From Gnetum montanum (lineage: Eukaryota > Streptophyta > Gnetopsida > Gnetales > Gnetaceae): a stretch of 64,000 nt of DNA. The stretch spans positions 477,577 through 541,576 of the forward strand of contig MNCI01019084.1 of assembly GCA_015680685.1 (NCBI GenBank), read 5' to 3'. A program made the translations under genes and the position numbers. The notes beneath the pieces are model-generated. The model saw only the letters and a program-made list of their open reading frames with translations, made no database searches and was not told the origin of the DNA. Positions within the stretch are counted from its first letter, which is position 1. Every line of letters starts with the position of its first letter. This document shows positions 1 through 11,885 of this stretch, one piece after another.

Positions 1-1800
1 TATTATTCTTAAAAGTTTTTGATTCCTGAATAGACATTGGTTTTAGCTTCTATTAATTAGTATTTCCCAATCAATACTTGTTGGTGTATCAGTTCTTACA
101 TTGTTTTAGTAATTTTTTTAAAAATTCTTTATTCTTTTGTAGATGCTTTCTACCATAATATTTTATCCAATAAAACAATGGATGTAATCTCATTTCATAA
201 AATTTTTCCAATACCTTTAAAGTAACATGGTGTTATATCTTAGATTGGAGATAATTGAGCGATATCACCTATAAAATCATTAACCTATCTCCAAAACTTT
301 CATTACAATGAGAAAATATTTGTCATAGTCTTGCATCTATATCTTCTAATAAGCTAGCTCCAATAAAACTATACTCAAGAATGAGAATATATTTTATATA
401 TTTAAAATAATTCTATAATTAATGTAAACTAATCTTATTATTTCTTTCTTTTCCATTGATGGATAGTTTTAGACCAGCATGAATTGTTTTTGCTTGAAAA
501 TTAAAAGATGTAACCCTTGTTGGAGCCATTACAAACAAAGGCTTTTTGTTTTTGGAAATGCTAAAGTAGACATTTTTGTCTTAATAGCATGAATTGAAAA
601 AGATTTCCCTATGCCAGTGCTCCCTTGTACTATTAATTTCAATGGTTTTGATGCCTTTGTTTTACTTTAAATATAATGATTTTTAATAATATTCAACACT
701 TTTTATTGTTTTTTATTTAATATTTGTTGATAATTTGTATCAAGATGCATCATAATAGTAGTATTGGAATTTTTCAAAAAATTTAAAAATTGTAATATTC
801 TTTCAATTTCATTTTGATCAGTTTCGTTCCATTCATACCAAATGTCTATATCTATTCATCCTAACATATCTACTTTTATGTGATTTAAAACTTGTGTTGG
901 TCACAAACTTGATAAAATCTTTCATTTGTTTTTAAGGTGATTTATATTTTCAATATAAACATCTTCTTCATAATCTTCACAAATTTAATCTTTGCTCATT
1001 TCATTTTTATTAGTTATTATTTTAATTGTTTGTTCATGTACTTTCCAATTAGCTCTTATTTGTTCTTCTATTGTTCCTATTTCTTTTTCATATATACGAA
1101 ATGAAACATAAAGAAACATTTAAATTCAACAATACTCTAACCATTTTTTAGTATTCTCGATTGGTTTTTTTAAAAAATATAGGATAAACCTAAGCTATGG
1201 CTTCTTTTCATCTTTGTTGCAATAACTTATTTGATTTTCTTTTTGGATTGTAAATAATTTTTTTTCTTACATCATAAAGGTTTAAACCACTCATGTCTAT
1301 TGGTCTATTTATGTATGCTTTGAAAATATCTTTTCAATATGATTTTTCATTATTGGATTCATTTGTAACTATTTTTTTTATATACTTGATTAGACAAATT
1401 TAAGTTTACAAAAATTCTAGTACATTCTCTACTAAAGGTAGTTTTAACAACGTATGCGATACTTCTTGTGCTCCAATATCTCTTTTGATTAATGTCTCAA
1501 TTATCAAATTTTTGTAACTCTTTTTAATGTGATCTTCATTGTTTTGTAATTTTATAATATTTTCTAACATATCATTATAGGATTCAAAATTTTTTTCTGC
1601 TTTAGTAGCATATTTTGCTATGTACTTCACAACAACATGTTTTGACAAAATACGTTGCCAATCTATGTTAGCTCTCCATGTTTGAAGAATTAGTTTATAA
1701 TTTTTATTCAATCTATCATCATTTCTTAGTGGCTCATATACAATTTCTTTTAACATGCAATACTTGTATAACAATGAAAAGGTTTCACAAATAGGCCATG
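1..1800 (-). pseudogene. Helitron Rep/helicase, middle part (catalytic Tyr region and helicase Walker A), decayed
   Basis: The minus strand reads as a degenerate Helitron RepHel protein. An open segment at 1774-1406 carries WRANIDWQ and then KYIAKYATKAEK (about 1640-1600), the family's conserved region with the paired catalytic tyrosines of the rolling-circle endonuclease. Further on, GSTGIGKS (625-602) is the Walker A loop of the PIF1-like SF1 helicase. It is followed by APTRVTSFN with KTIHAGLKL (about 530-460) and GDIAQLSP (about 275-245), matching later helicase motifs. Stops and frame changes separate these blocks, so no protein can be made. The piece runs off the left edge. The C-terminal helicase block lies at 3.8-3.3 kb, upstream on this strand, so this is probably a second copy or a rearranged part. 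Family assignment is firm; boundaries are not. Confidence 0.8.
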
Positions 1801-1838
1801 GAACTTTATATTAACTAGCTTTTATATATATATATATA

Positions 1839-2225
1839 TTGGCTGAGATGATTTTTTTAAAAAAATGATGTTAACCAAGCCCGACTACTAGACGAGGTAA
1901 CAAGATAACTAAAAGTGAAATCACTCATCCCTCCTCTATTTCTCTACCACTTACCCAATTTAGTTTTACCCTCTCAGTCAAGTTTGCTCTTTCTTTCTTT
2001 GTTCATGGCATTTTTGAGAAATAAATCTCTTGAGCATAAATAATGCTCAAAAACACCATGAACAAATAAAGAAAGAGCAAACTTGACTAATAGGGTAAAA
2101 TTAAATTGGGTAAGTAGTAGAGAAACAAAGGAGGGATAAGTGATTCCGTTTTTAGTTATCTTGTTACCCCGTTCAGTAGTTAGACATGGTTAACATCATT
2201 TTTTTAAAAATCATCTCGGCCAATA
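1839..2225. repeat. Foldback MITE-like inverted repeat
   Basis: Two arms of about 180 bp (1839-2018 and 2046-2225) are near-perfect reverse complements around a 27-bp spacer. The outer ends read TTGGCTGAGATGATTTTT and its complement, and are flanked by ATATAT runs, so a TA-rich target is likely. No coding capacity is seen. It sits between two Helitron-derived blocks. This structure fits a non-autonomous DNA transposon (foldback type); the superfamily cannot be assigned because the TSD is hidden in the AT repeat. Confidence 0.75.
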
Positions 2226-2239
2226 TATCTAAGCTAGTA

Positions 2240-3470
2240 GAGCAGTTTCATGGGCTACGAGTAGAATTTAATTATTTTATTATTTTTAAGTTATCATCAC
2301 TATTTTCATTCCAAATAATATATACTAGTAAACATAAATTGGTTCAAATAAAAGTTTATATATTTCGTATATGTTGATGAAGGAATACATTGCACAATTA
2401 TTGAAAAATACATTACAGAGATGTATAATAGGATTGAGCAAAAGGAAAAATAAAATGATAAGTGTGAACTTAATATTCCTAATCCTCTAATTGAGCAAAA
2501 TGAACTTCCTATGCAATTCTACTTTGGAGATGTTTAGCATTTGAAATCTTTTTGTATCTTTGCATATAGTAAGGAGGATGAATCTTTAAAGAATCAATGG
2601 TCTTGACTCCAGATAATGCAACAAACATTAGACTTGTAAGTTCTCTTGTGTAGCGGTTTCGCAGGCTATGAGTAGAATTTAATTAATTTTTTATTTTTAA
2701 CTTATCATCACTATTTTCATTCCAAATAATATATACTGGTAAACATAAATTGGTTAAAATAAAAGTTTATATATTTCATATATGTTGATAAAGGAATACA
2801 TTGCATAATTATTGCAAAAAACATTACAGAGCTGTATAATAGGATTGAGCAAAAGGCAAAATACAATGATAAGTGTGAACTTAATATGCCTAATCCTCCA
2901 ATTGAGCAAAATGAACTTCCTATGCAATTCTACTTTGGAGATGTTTAGCATTTGAAATATTTTTGTATCTTTGCACATAGAAAGGAGGATAAATCTTTAA
3001 AGAATCAATGGTTTTGACTTCAGATAATGCAACAAATGTTAGACCCGTAAGTTATCTTGTGTAGTGGTTTCGTAGGCTATGATTAGTATTTAATTATTTT
3101 TTTATTTTTTAAGTTATCATCACTATTTGCATTCCAAATAATATATACTAGTAAACATAAATTGGTTAAAATAAAAGTTTATATATTTCGTATATGTTGA
3201 TGAGGAAATACATTACACAATTATTGCAACAAACATTACAAAGTTGTATAATAGGATTGAGCAAAAGGAAAAATACAATGATAAGTGTGAATTCAATATG
3301 TCTAATCCTCCAATTGAGAAAAACAAACTTCTTGTGCAATTCTACTTTAGAGATGTTTAGCATCATAAATATTTTTATATCTTTGTACATGAAAAGGAGG
3401 ATGAATCTTTAAAAAATCAATGGTCTTGACTCTAGATAATGTAGAAAATGTTAGACCCATAACTTGTCTT
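2240..3470. repeat. Three tandem units of about 411 bp from a Helitron 3' end
   Basis: The same sequence recurs with a period of about 411 bp. The anchor ATCATCACTATTT..CATTCCAAATAATATATACT starts at 2293, 2704 and 3116. Each unit contains, on the minus strand, the distal end of the Helitron helicase ORF (HPPFHVQRYKN type) and its AT-rich 3' flank. Only the third unit is joined to the rest of the helicase domain. The units differ by scattered substitutions, so the amplification is not recent. Confidence 0.8.
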
Positions 3471-3800
3471 GAACCAATATGAATAGTAGCCTTATCTAGT
3501 GTCATTTCTTGAGATTTATGAATAATCATGGCCCATTGCAACCGTAATGGTGACTAACGAGATGCTCCTTAGACCATAGGTACAATTGGCACATGATGAG
3601 GATTACCATTATCAAAGGCACATCCGATGTAGAAGTCAAAATCAACAATAACATATAATGGTAATGTAAGTGGCTATTTACCTTAAGGATACATAATACT
3701 ATGAATCATGCCAAGTGCACCATTCACCAATCCTACTTTAGGTCAAAGGTTAACTGTAAGCATTACCCTTGCACCTTCACATATAAGTAGAGATTGCGTT
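3347..3800 (-). pseudogene. Helitron helicase C-terminal domain, decayed
   Basis: Minus-strand translation gives GARVMLTVNL, then VGLVNGALGMIHSIMYP, PLYVIVDFD, WAMIIHKSQEMTLDKA and TFSTLSRVK, ending FLKIHPPFHVQRYKN. These are the ordered C-terminal motifs of PIF1-like helicases in Helitron RepHel proteins; HKSQGxTLDKA is the hallmark. A few stops interrupt the frame. The block begins just inside element A's left TSD. It precedes, on the same strand, the Tyr/Walker A block at 1.8-0 kb, which is the reverse of protein order. Confidence 0.82.
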
Positions 3801-3950
3801 ACTTGTTATAGTAGATAGTTGTTGCACTACTTATTATAGTAGATGGTTGTTGTTGCTGATCTTGAAAAGAGTGGTTTTCACCTTCTCTATTGGGACTAAT
3901 AGTAGAAAAATCCATGTTTCTAAAAATGCATGAATTCCAATATTGCACCT

Positions 3951-4847
3951 TGATGAGAGTGGTTACTCTAGTAGGTTATTCTAATAATTAGAGTGGTAGT
4001 TTTTCTCTAAAATTAGAGTGGTAGTTTCTCTAAAATTAGAGTGGAAGTTTCTCTAAAATTATAGTGGTAGTTTCTCTAATTATTAGAGTAGTTGCTCCCA
4101 AGCCTATAAATATAGTGCCAAGGAGCACAATTTAGGAGGAATTCTTAGAAGAAGTCTTAGAAGGAAGTTTTTAAAGGGAAGTCTTTCAGAAGTCTTTTAG
4201 ATGTCAAGTTAGAGTATTTTTTAAGTGCCTACAGTAGGAGGTCTAAGTGTGAAAGGATCTTTATTCAAGCATTGTGTACCTAAGCACACCTTGTGTATGG
4301 TAATAAATTTGAACTCTTAGATTCATCCTTGCAGCACTTGAGATTTATTTTCTTATTCATTTCCTTTATTTTATTTTCTTATGAATTTATTTTATTTTAT
4401 TTTATGCACTTTACATTTCTATTATTAGCACACACAGTACGATCACTTCGAGCATGTGTGTAACACTTGGTAACCCAGTAACGATTAGCGTTTGGTAATC
4501 CCAGTAGTGTTGCATTAGTTCAGGATGTGTACAGCAAGTGAGAACAAATACTAGTGTTAGGATTAGTTTAAAGACTAGTTAAGTTAAATTAGTCACTTAG
4601 TTCTCTCTCTCTCTCCTCCCTTATTAGTAGTAGGACATAAAAACATAAAAGCTATAAAAATCATATGCCTCAAACCTAATTAACCATACAATTGTGACAT
4701 ACAAGTAAGTTTGGGAAGACAATGATCAACCAACTCGTCCTTGTTACACAAAGGCACATAGGCACTTAGTAATTGGAATTTGATTAGATCATGCGTAAAA
4801 CACTTGTATTCTTATGGTTGAGCGTAGGGGTACCTCGTCGCTCATCA
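3951..4847 (+). repeat. Element A 5' LTR
   Basis: The LTR is 897 bp with TGATGA/TCATCA ends. The start (3960-4085) is an array of short direct repeats of the type ATTAGAGTGGTAGTTTCTCTAAA. This lies just upstream of TATAAATA at 4105-4112, so the array occupies the U3 enhancer position. The right LTR (10625-11425) has the same layout. Confidence 0.9.
4105..4112 (+). promoter_or_regulatory. TATA box of element A LTR
   Basis: TATAAATA sits directly after the short-repeat array of U3, about 155 bp into the LTR. The equivalent in the right LTR is at 10756-10763. The position is typical of the core promoter of plant gypsy LTRs. Confidence 0.6.
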
Positions 4848-4848
4848 T

Positions 4849-4866
4849 TGGCACCGTTGTCAAGGA
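4849..4866 (+). other. Primer binding site, tRNA-Asp type (element A)
   Basis: TGGCACCGTTGTCAAGGA starts one base after the LTR. It is close to the complement of the plant tRNA-Asp(GUC) 3' end (TGGCGCCGTTGCCGGGGA), the primer usual for Athila-like elements. It sets the orientation of the element as plus. Confidence 0.8.
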
Positions 4867-4989
4867 CTTAGTTGTTTGTGCGCTAATTAGAACGTAGGAA
4901 AACATTCACATCATTGGAATGAACCCTTAGGATTGATTGAGAAAATAATAAACAAGAGTACATTGCACACTGTCTAGGTCTAAAATAGG

Positions 4990-6760
4990 AAATGATCAGC
5001 AGTGTAATACACATGATGTTGATCCGTCAGTCCCTCAACAAGTTCGAGTCGTATATATTCATCTTGATGAGTATATACCAAACTTCATCTTTATTCTCCA
5101 TCAAGATGAACAATTGCATTGGTGAGATTTAGAAGGTAACATTGTGTTACCTCTTGATTGTTCAATCCCAAGCATGCTTCTTTGTGCTCTTACATAAATT
5201 GGCATGTTGCACTTATATGCAGAGTACATTGGGCAAGACCATGACTTGAGAGAATACCATCCCACAGAGGCACAACATCAAAGGGACTTGCAATAGGAGA
5301 GACATCATAAGTCTTTGAAGGATAAGTGGTCCCAGGATGCCCCACATGTCTTAAGAAAAAAATAGTATGATGAACCTACCTCAGGAAATCGCCCACATAA
5401 TGATGTTCCTCCCCTTGACTTTGGCCAAGGGGTTGTGTATCAAAACCTTCATTTCACTATTCATAACCCAGGTTCTGATACCCATTGGCACAAAGGGTCC
5501 AAAAAAGGGATACGAACTCATGATAAAGGTGGACATTCTAATCACAATCATGATCAGGGTATAGACTGAAAAATAGAAGGTAGTAGAAACCATCATGGTG
5601 ATGGTTGTCCTTCTTCTTCACCTTCATCATCTCTTTCAATATTTGGATGTGGTCCTAAAGAAAAATACCATGGGGATAAAGGTAGAAAAAGTGAAAGTCA
5701 TAGACCAAATATCCAAGAAAGGGGATGAGGGCACTCTAGAGAGTCACAACATAGAAGAAGGGAGACTAGGGAACAACGTAGGCATCATAGATGCCATGGA
5801 CGAGACAATCACGATGAACCCCTACTCACTACTTGAAGTATGTTGGACATAACTGAGGCTATTAGAATTCCAACAAGGCACTAGAAAGATAGTAGGATCA
5901 ATAGATTAGATATGAACAATATCGCACAATTTGAAGGGGGATACAACGCTGATCCTCAGAATCATTTACAAGCATTCCATGATATATGTTCCTTACAAAA
6001 CATAGAGAACAAATGGCAAAAACTTAACTTGTTCCCATGGACACTAGTTAAAGAAGCAAAAATCTGGTACCATTCCTTAGAACTAGAACTATTCGTAGGT
6101 GGAGTACTATGTTAGAACTATTTAATGACAAGTACTAAAAATACTCCCAAGTGTCTAACTTGAAAAGGCAAATCCAAGGCTAGAAACAATGAGGACATGA
6201 ACCATTGGATGCTTCCATGGGTCAATATTGTGCATTGTTACATCGTTGTCCTAGCCATGGTTATTTACAAAGGGATCAATTGCACCATCTTGTGGATGGG
6301 CTTAGGATGAAATGGGAAGAACCCTTGGAACTTATGCCCAAGGAAGACTATCTGAGCTTAGGTCCCATCAAATTCAAAGACTATTGGAGAAAGTCACTAA
6401 GGAAGAAGGTGAGTTGTGGAAGAGAGAAAGTGCAAAAGAGTATAACCAAGATCCTTCCCTCTAGAAGAGGGAAGTAAGATTTCGTGAGGATGAAGAAGAG
6501 TCACCACTCGAAGATATAGTGAATAGGAAAAATTTTCCTATACAAAAGATGACATCAGAAGTTTTGGCGAAGCTAGACCAAATGTGGGATTCCCTAGACA
6601 ATAGAGTTCAAACTATTCTTATATGCATAGTCTAGAGATCAAGGTAGTGAGAAAAGAAAAAATAAAGAGGCTAAACATGCATGTACTAAGAGTAAGGGCA
6701 AAGTTTTCATCATTGAAGAGGTTGTGGATTCAGAAACAAACAATGTTAGTGGAGAACCTA
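4990..6760 (+). pseudogene. gag: Element A gag, decayed
   Basis: The plus strand encodes a degenerate capsid polyprotein. The N-terminal part reads HLDEYIPNFIFILHQDEQ and then GNIVLPLD, closely matching element B's gag. The core contains FEGGYNADPQNHLQAFHD (5940-5995) and WYHSLE, the retrotransposon gag helix region. A lysine-rich stretch follows at about 6400-6700. Stops and frame changes are scattered through it. No CCHC zinc knuckle was found. Confidence 0.75.
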
Positions 6761-7075
6761 CCTCCATCTAGAGTTGGCTGATCAATCCATCACTGTCCCA
6801 TTGGGATTGGTGGAATACATTATTACCACTGTTTGTGGGTGGTCATACCTAGCTAACTTCCTAGTGATTCAAGTAAAAAATGGTATGGGGGACTTCCCAA
6901 TCATAATGGAAAGAGCATGTCTAAGCACCATTGATGCACAGCTAGGAATCTGTGATCTTTCCCTAGAAATATCAAAGGAAAATAAATTTAGAATGATTGA
7001 GAAGAAGAAAGTTCCATGCATCGCATATAGTAACATAGGGTGTAATTGTGTGCAAAGGTCATGGTTTGTGTAAAG
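6760..7075 (+). pseudogene. Element A aspartic protease region, decayed
   Basis: The open segment 6774-7073 reads ADQSITVPLGLVE, then LANFLVIQV and FPIIMERACLSTIDA. This matches the distal half of the retropepsin domain of Athila-like elements (ADRS..P.G..EDV, ADFVVLD, PIILGRPFL). The GRPFL flap-adjacent motif is altered to ERACL, and the catalytic D[S/T]G part upstream is not recognisable. Confidence 0.7.
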
Positions 7076-7439
7076 TTTAGCATTGCCTGCATGAAATTAG
7101 TGTGCATAAGTGATTAACATACAAAGATGCCTATATGTAGCACCCACACAATAGGAAAGCACCCAGTGGCTGACAACTAATCAAGAAAGAAATTCACTCA
7201 TATGCATGAAACCAACTGAGGGTTTGACTTGCACTTACATCGATAGCATAGACGCATTAGAGCAATTCCACTACCAAATTCCAAGTCTTAACCTTGAAAA
7301 TGTCAATTGGGAGAAGTTGGAAATCCTTGAGAAATTTAAGTAGGAGCCCCTCGAGCTGAAACCATTGCCCACCGATATGGAATACACATTTCTTAAAAAT
7401 GAAAAATCAGTAATTATCAACAGAAAGAAGAATTACTAA

Positions 7440-8330
7440 AGGTAATCAATAGATGATCAAAAGCCTTTGCTTGGTCATATCCCAAATTAATTGAAATAGA
7501 TCCTAGGATATGCCAACATAGAATTTACATTGACCCCTCCATGAAGCCTCAAAGACAACTGCAGAGGCTATTGAACCCTAAGCTGAAGGAAGTAGTTAAG
7601 GAAGAAATCGAATAGCTTCTCAAGGTTGGGTTCATATACCACATTACTGATAGCGAATGGGTTAGCCCCTTAGTTATTGTGCCTAAATAGGGAGGCAAAT
7701 GGAGGATGTGCATAGATTTCAGGCTACTAAATATGGAAAAATTCAAAGATCACTTTTCATTGCCATTTTTTAACCAAGTTTTAGACACCATCACAGGGCA
7801 TCGCTACTACATTTTTTTGGATGGATATAGCAAATATAATCAAATAAAAATAGCCCCAAAAGACCAATCCAAGACTACATTCACTAGTCCTTGAGGAACA
7901 TTTGCATACAAATAGATGTCATTTGGCTTGTGTAATGCCCTTGCAACATTTCAATGACTAGTTCTAAGCATCTTCCAATAGCAGATAGGAAATGGTGTGG
8001 AGGTCTTTATGGATGACTTCTCCACTTATGGAGAAAACATTGATCAAGCCTTGGACCAATTGAATCAAGTGTTAAAAAGATGTGTAGAAACCAATTTCAA
8101 GCTGAACTAGCAAAAAAGTCATTTGATGGTCCAAGAAGGCATAGTACTAGGGCACAAAATCTCACACATAGGGATAGAGGTAGATCTCGAGAAAATCAAA
8201 ATTATCCAAGGAATTACTTGTCAACTAGAAACTGTCAAAGATATTCGATCATTCCTTAGACATATTGGCTAGTATAGGAGATTTATTGAGAACTTTCCAA
8301 AGGTTGACCTCAACCTTGACCTTGATCTAG
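7440..8330 (+). pseudogene. Element A reverse transcriptase, many in-frame stops
   Basis: One plus frame gives the ordered RT blocks: IDPSMKPQRQLQRLLNP, VSPLVIVPK, WRMCIDFRLLN, SLPFFNQVLDTITGH, FLDGYSKYNQI, MSFGLCNALATF, the catalytic VFMDDFSTYG (8005-8035), VLGHKIS and FLRHIG-YRRFI. At least seven internal stops interrupt it, several at positions where Trp or Arg is conserved (for example SPxGTF). That fits G-to-A or C-to-T decay. The MDDFSxYG form is typical of Athila-like RTs. Homology stops after RRFIENFPKV, where RNase H should begin. Confidence 0.85.
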
Positions 8331-8369
8331 CACAAAAACAACAGTTAGTAACCCTTAACTTGCTAGATG

Positions 8370-8640
8370 AAAACCAACTAGCTGCCTTGTCATCTAATGA
8401 GTTGCACAAGGCATTCAATAAACAATGTCATGACCTAAGGATTAGGAAAGTTAAATATCAACTAGGAGATAAGGTTTTCTACTAGAATCCCATACATGTA
8501 CCACAATTTTCTAAATTTCAAACATTGTGGAAGGGACCTTATATTATTTATGCAACTTTTTCTTTAGGGGCCATGATAATATACAAACTTGAGAGCCTAG
8601 ACAAGAAACTGTTGGTCAACATGCAATAAACCAAACCTTT
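8370..8640 (+). pseudogene. Element A integrase C-terminal tail
   Basis: After the RT block, the reading resumes with VKYQLGDKVFY and LWKGPYIIYATF, then YKLESLDKKLLVN. This is the GPF/Y-like C-terminal module of gypsy integrases (GDxVL..., W.GPF.V). The zinc-binding and DDE domains are absent, so about 2 kb of RNase H and integrase was deleted between RT and this tail. Confidence 0.7.
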
Positions 8641-10624
8641 TCATGAGCTTAGGACAACCAATACAGATGCTACCTTATTTGATGGACAACCTTGCTCACT
8701 ATTTTAGATCTCCTCCTTCCAACTTAGTCATCGGAAAGATGGCCACCTATGCTAACCATTCTAGGCACTCAATTCTTTTTAAATTTTTGTTTTACATGTT
8801 CTTTCAACTTTTCTTATTTTTGTTTTACACCATCATTCATGTTTTTACTATTTCTTTGTTTGCTTGATTTACTCTTATTCATCATCTAATAAGTGCTCAT
8901 GATGGTGGATTGAATTATATCATATTTATTGCTAATGTTTGGTTTTTACCTTCGAATTATGATGCTGATATTAAGGTATGGTTCTTTTGGTAAAATAGGC
9001 AATGATTCCACGTCATCCACTCATCCATACAACTCTATGGTCTCCTTTGGCTTGGAACTGTACAATCCCTCTTTTTTGAAGTAAACTTTTAATGAATTGG
9101 TAGTTGCGTATTTTTCAAACTAAGGAAAGATTCAAAGGATGAAAAGGGTGTGAATTCAAGGGGATTCGATGCATTTGTGCTGGCCATTCTCTTGTGTTCT
9201 TGGATGATTTTTCTTGGGTTTTCCACCATTCTAACATTGTTCAAAAATCAAGAAACCAAGTGAATAAAAATAAGTCTTTGCATGGTGTGGTTCTCATGCA
9301 AAGAAAAAAGAAAAGAAAAGAAAAAAAAAGAGTGATAATTTGAAGCACACCCCTTAGACATAATAAAGCAATATGGGCTACAAGCACTGGTTCTAGAACT
9401 GGAAAGACATGTTACCCATGCTTGAAGATTCCCTCTAACTAAGGTCCTTTCTTGCTTCCTACTTCTTCATCTTGCTCTGTTCAGAATGGTGGTGATTTTT
9501 TGTGGAAGCATTCTTGTTGCTTCAAGTGGATGGATTGGTCAAGTTTGTTGATGTGAGGTCACTAGATGTGGTTTGTTTGAGTCTAGATTTTGGATGAGTT
9601 CTACTCAGTCATAGTAACCATAAAATACACAAGGGTCTTTACACAACCTTGTTCTTGGGATTCCATTCCATTCCCTCCTCTCCATCTTTCTTCCCATTTT
9701 CCACCTCATTGTCAATTTTATCATTAGTCTATTCTGTGTTGATGCATTATTTTTCTTTGGTAAATTCTTGTGGGTAAGTTTTTAACTCTTGCTTCCAAAT
9801 GACATTCCTAAATCCTACGGACTATTTGGTTTGTGAGTTTGTTAGGGCATAAAAGGCATGAGCCTGCTTTGGGGAGGACCCACTAGCATTCCATTTTGGT
9901 GCAATTCTTAACCTCTTTTCCTTAAACATTTCCTACAAGTAATCATCTCTTGTTTCATCCCCATCCATGAAATTCATTTTATTAGTGTTTTCGTTGTTAT
10001 TTTTTCCCATCTTTCTTCTTCCTCATATTTTTCCATCTTATAGCTACTGAAGGTTCACTCTTAGTCATGGGGGTCCTGGCATAAATTTTTCAATTTTCTC
10101 ATTTTTACTATTTTCCTAACCCCTAAATCTTAGGTAGTCACCTGTGATAAATCTTTGAACCAGTTTCTGCCATAACCACAACTTAGCCAATGCACTTCAT
10201 ATCAAGGCAAGGTATCAACTACATTGTGGTTTATCTATCCTTGCTCATTTATGACTATGTTGTGTGTGCAGATGGTGATCATACAAAAAATGGATTGGTC
10301 TTGGAGAAAGCACTCAAGATGGATCAAAACTGGAGTGTTCATGAAAGGAGCAAGTCTAGTGGCATGGCTATGGATGAACAATAGAAGGCACAATCTTAGC
10401 ATTGGTAGCAACATGCTTCATTTTTTCTCTCTCTATTTCTCTACAACCTTCCAAATAAAGGCTTGGATTTCATTTATGTAGTAGTATGCTTATTGATTCG
10501 TTCACTAGGCACGTTGAGTCTACCATCCCATTCCACCATCAGTTTTCAACTAGTCAATAATCCCATACCTTCGCAATATTTTGTAAGGAACTCGAGGACG
10601 AGTTTTCATTCAGTTGTGGGGGTA
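8641..10624 (+). other. Element A 3' untranslated region with polypurine tract
   Basis: About 2 kb lies between pol and the 3' LTR with no recognisable coding sequence. It holds the ATGGCCACCTATGCTAA block (8739-8755), an A/G-rich low-complexity run (9300-9335) and TTGTGGGGGTA directly before the LTR (PPT). The whole stretch is homologous to 34330-32332 of element B, on the other strand. It is therefore a conserved part of the family, perhaps a lost env-like or packaging region, rather than random DNA. Confidence 0.6.
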
Positions 10625-11425
10625 TGATGAGAGCAGTTACTCTAGTGGGTTATTATAATAATTAGAGTGGCAATTTTTCTCTAAAATTATAGTGGCAGTT
10701 TCTCTAAAATTAGAGTGGAAATTTCTCTAATTATTAGAGTAGTTGCTCCCAAGCTTATAAATACAGTGCCAAGGTGCATAATTTAGGAGGAAGTCTTAGA
10801 AATAATTCTTTCAAGGGAAGTCTTGTAGAAGTATTTTAGGACACAAGTTAGAGTATTTTCTAAGTGTTCGTAGTAAGATGTCTAAGTGTGGATGGATCTT
10901 TATTAGAGCATTGTGTACCTGAGGACACCTTTTGTATGGCAATGAAGACGATCTCTTGGAATCATCCTTGCAGCACTTGAAATTTTTTTTCTTACTCATT
11001 TCCTTTATTTTATTTTCTTTTTCATTTATTTTATTACATTTTATGTACTTTATATTTCTTTTATTAGCACACACAATACGATCACTTCGAGCATGCGTGT
11101 AACACTTGGTAACCCAGTAACGATTAGCATTCGGTAATCCCAATAGTTTTGCATTGGTTTAGGATGTGTAAAGTAAGTGAGAACGGATACTAGTGTTAGG
11201 ATTAGTTTAAAGCCTAGTTAAGTTAAATTAGTCACTTAGTTCTCTCTCTCTCTCCTCCCTTATTAGTAATAGGACATAAAAACATAAAAGCTATAAAAAT
11301 CATATGCTTCAAACTTACTTAACCATACAATCATGACATACAAGTAAGTTTGGAAAGACAATGATCAACCAACCCATCCTTATCCCACAAAGGCACATAG
11401 GCACTTAGTACCTTATCATTCATCA
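10625..11425 (+). repeat. Element A 3' LTR
   Basis: This LTR is 801 bp, about 95 bp shorter than the 5' LTR. The sequence after CACTTAGTA (11410) lacks the stretch ending in GGGGTACCTCGTCG and resumes at TTCATCA. The terminal CA and TSD are intact, so this is an internal deletion, not a truncation. Confidence 0.85.
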
Positions 11426-11619
11426 CACCTCTTAATCTTGTAACATGATTCCTAAGTCCAATATCTTTAAATACTGCATCACACCATAATTGTCATCACC
11501 TTAACTGTTTCCATGATTGTAATCGTCATTGTAACCATAATTGTCATCATTTATAGTAATAATAAATATTCAATATTACCCACTGTTTATAATAATAAAT
11601 ATTCATTATTACCCATGTC

Positions 11620-11885
11620 GGGCCCTACACTTGAGGGAATACGAAGAGATGAATGGGGAGCCCAAGGATCTAGGGGTGTTAATTAAATAGAGATTTGGCT
11701 CCCCTATAGTGACTCTTTGGCTTCCTTTCATGTGGTGCATGCATGTGAGGGAATACAAAGAGATGAATGGGAAGCTCAGGGATTAGGGGGCATTAATCAA
11801 GTAGAGATTCAACTCCCCTACACTAATTCTTTAGCTCCCATGCATGTGGCGCATGTAGGTGAGGGAATACAAAGAGATCAAAATA
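11620..11885. repeat. 114-bp tandem repeat, about 2.3 units
   Basis: GAGGGAATAC(G/A)AAGAGATGAATGGG begins at 11633, 11747 and (partly) 11861, a period of 114 bp. Units end in GGCTCCCCTATAGTGACTCTTTGGC. A stray fragment of the unit (GGCTCCCCTGCAGTGACTCTTTGGC) reappears at about 12444. The short open frame across it is a by-product of the repeat. Confidence 0.8.

Larger units (their letters stand above)
3951..11425 (+). mobile_element. Element A: Athila-like Ty3/gypsy LTR retrotransposon, internally deleted
   Basis: The element is 7,475 bp, flanked by the 5-bp TSD CACCT (3946-3950 and 11426-11430). LTRs start TGATGAGAG and end TCATCA. A tRNA-Asp-type PBS follows the left LTR and a G-rich PPT (TTGTGGGGGTA) precedes the right one. 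Gene order is gag, PR, RT and the C-terminal tail of INT. RNase H and the integrase catalytic core are missing, lost by deletion between about 8330 and 8375. Many in-frame stops are present. The element could have moved only with help, and is now dead. Its gag and 3' region match element B, which has the opposite orientation. Confidence 0.9.

Noticed and set aside
3194-3412. Plus-strand open frame in the 411-bp repeat
   Set aside because: The minus strand there carries Helitron helicase motifs; the plus reading has no known motif and is not kept in the other units.
1406-3541. A single continuous Helitron from 3.8 kb to the left edge
   Set aside because: The order of the helicase domains is reversed, so one collinear gene cannot explain it.
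7549-7746. Minus-strand open frame over element A RT
   Set aside because: Shadow of the RT coding strand.
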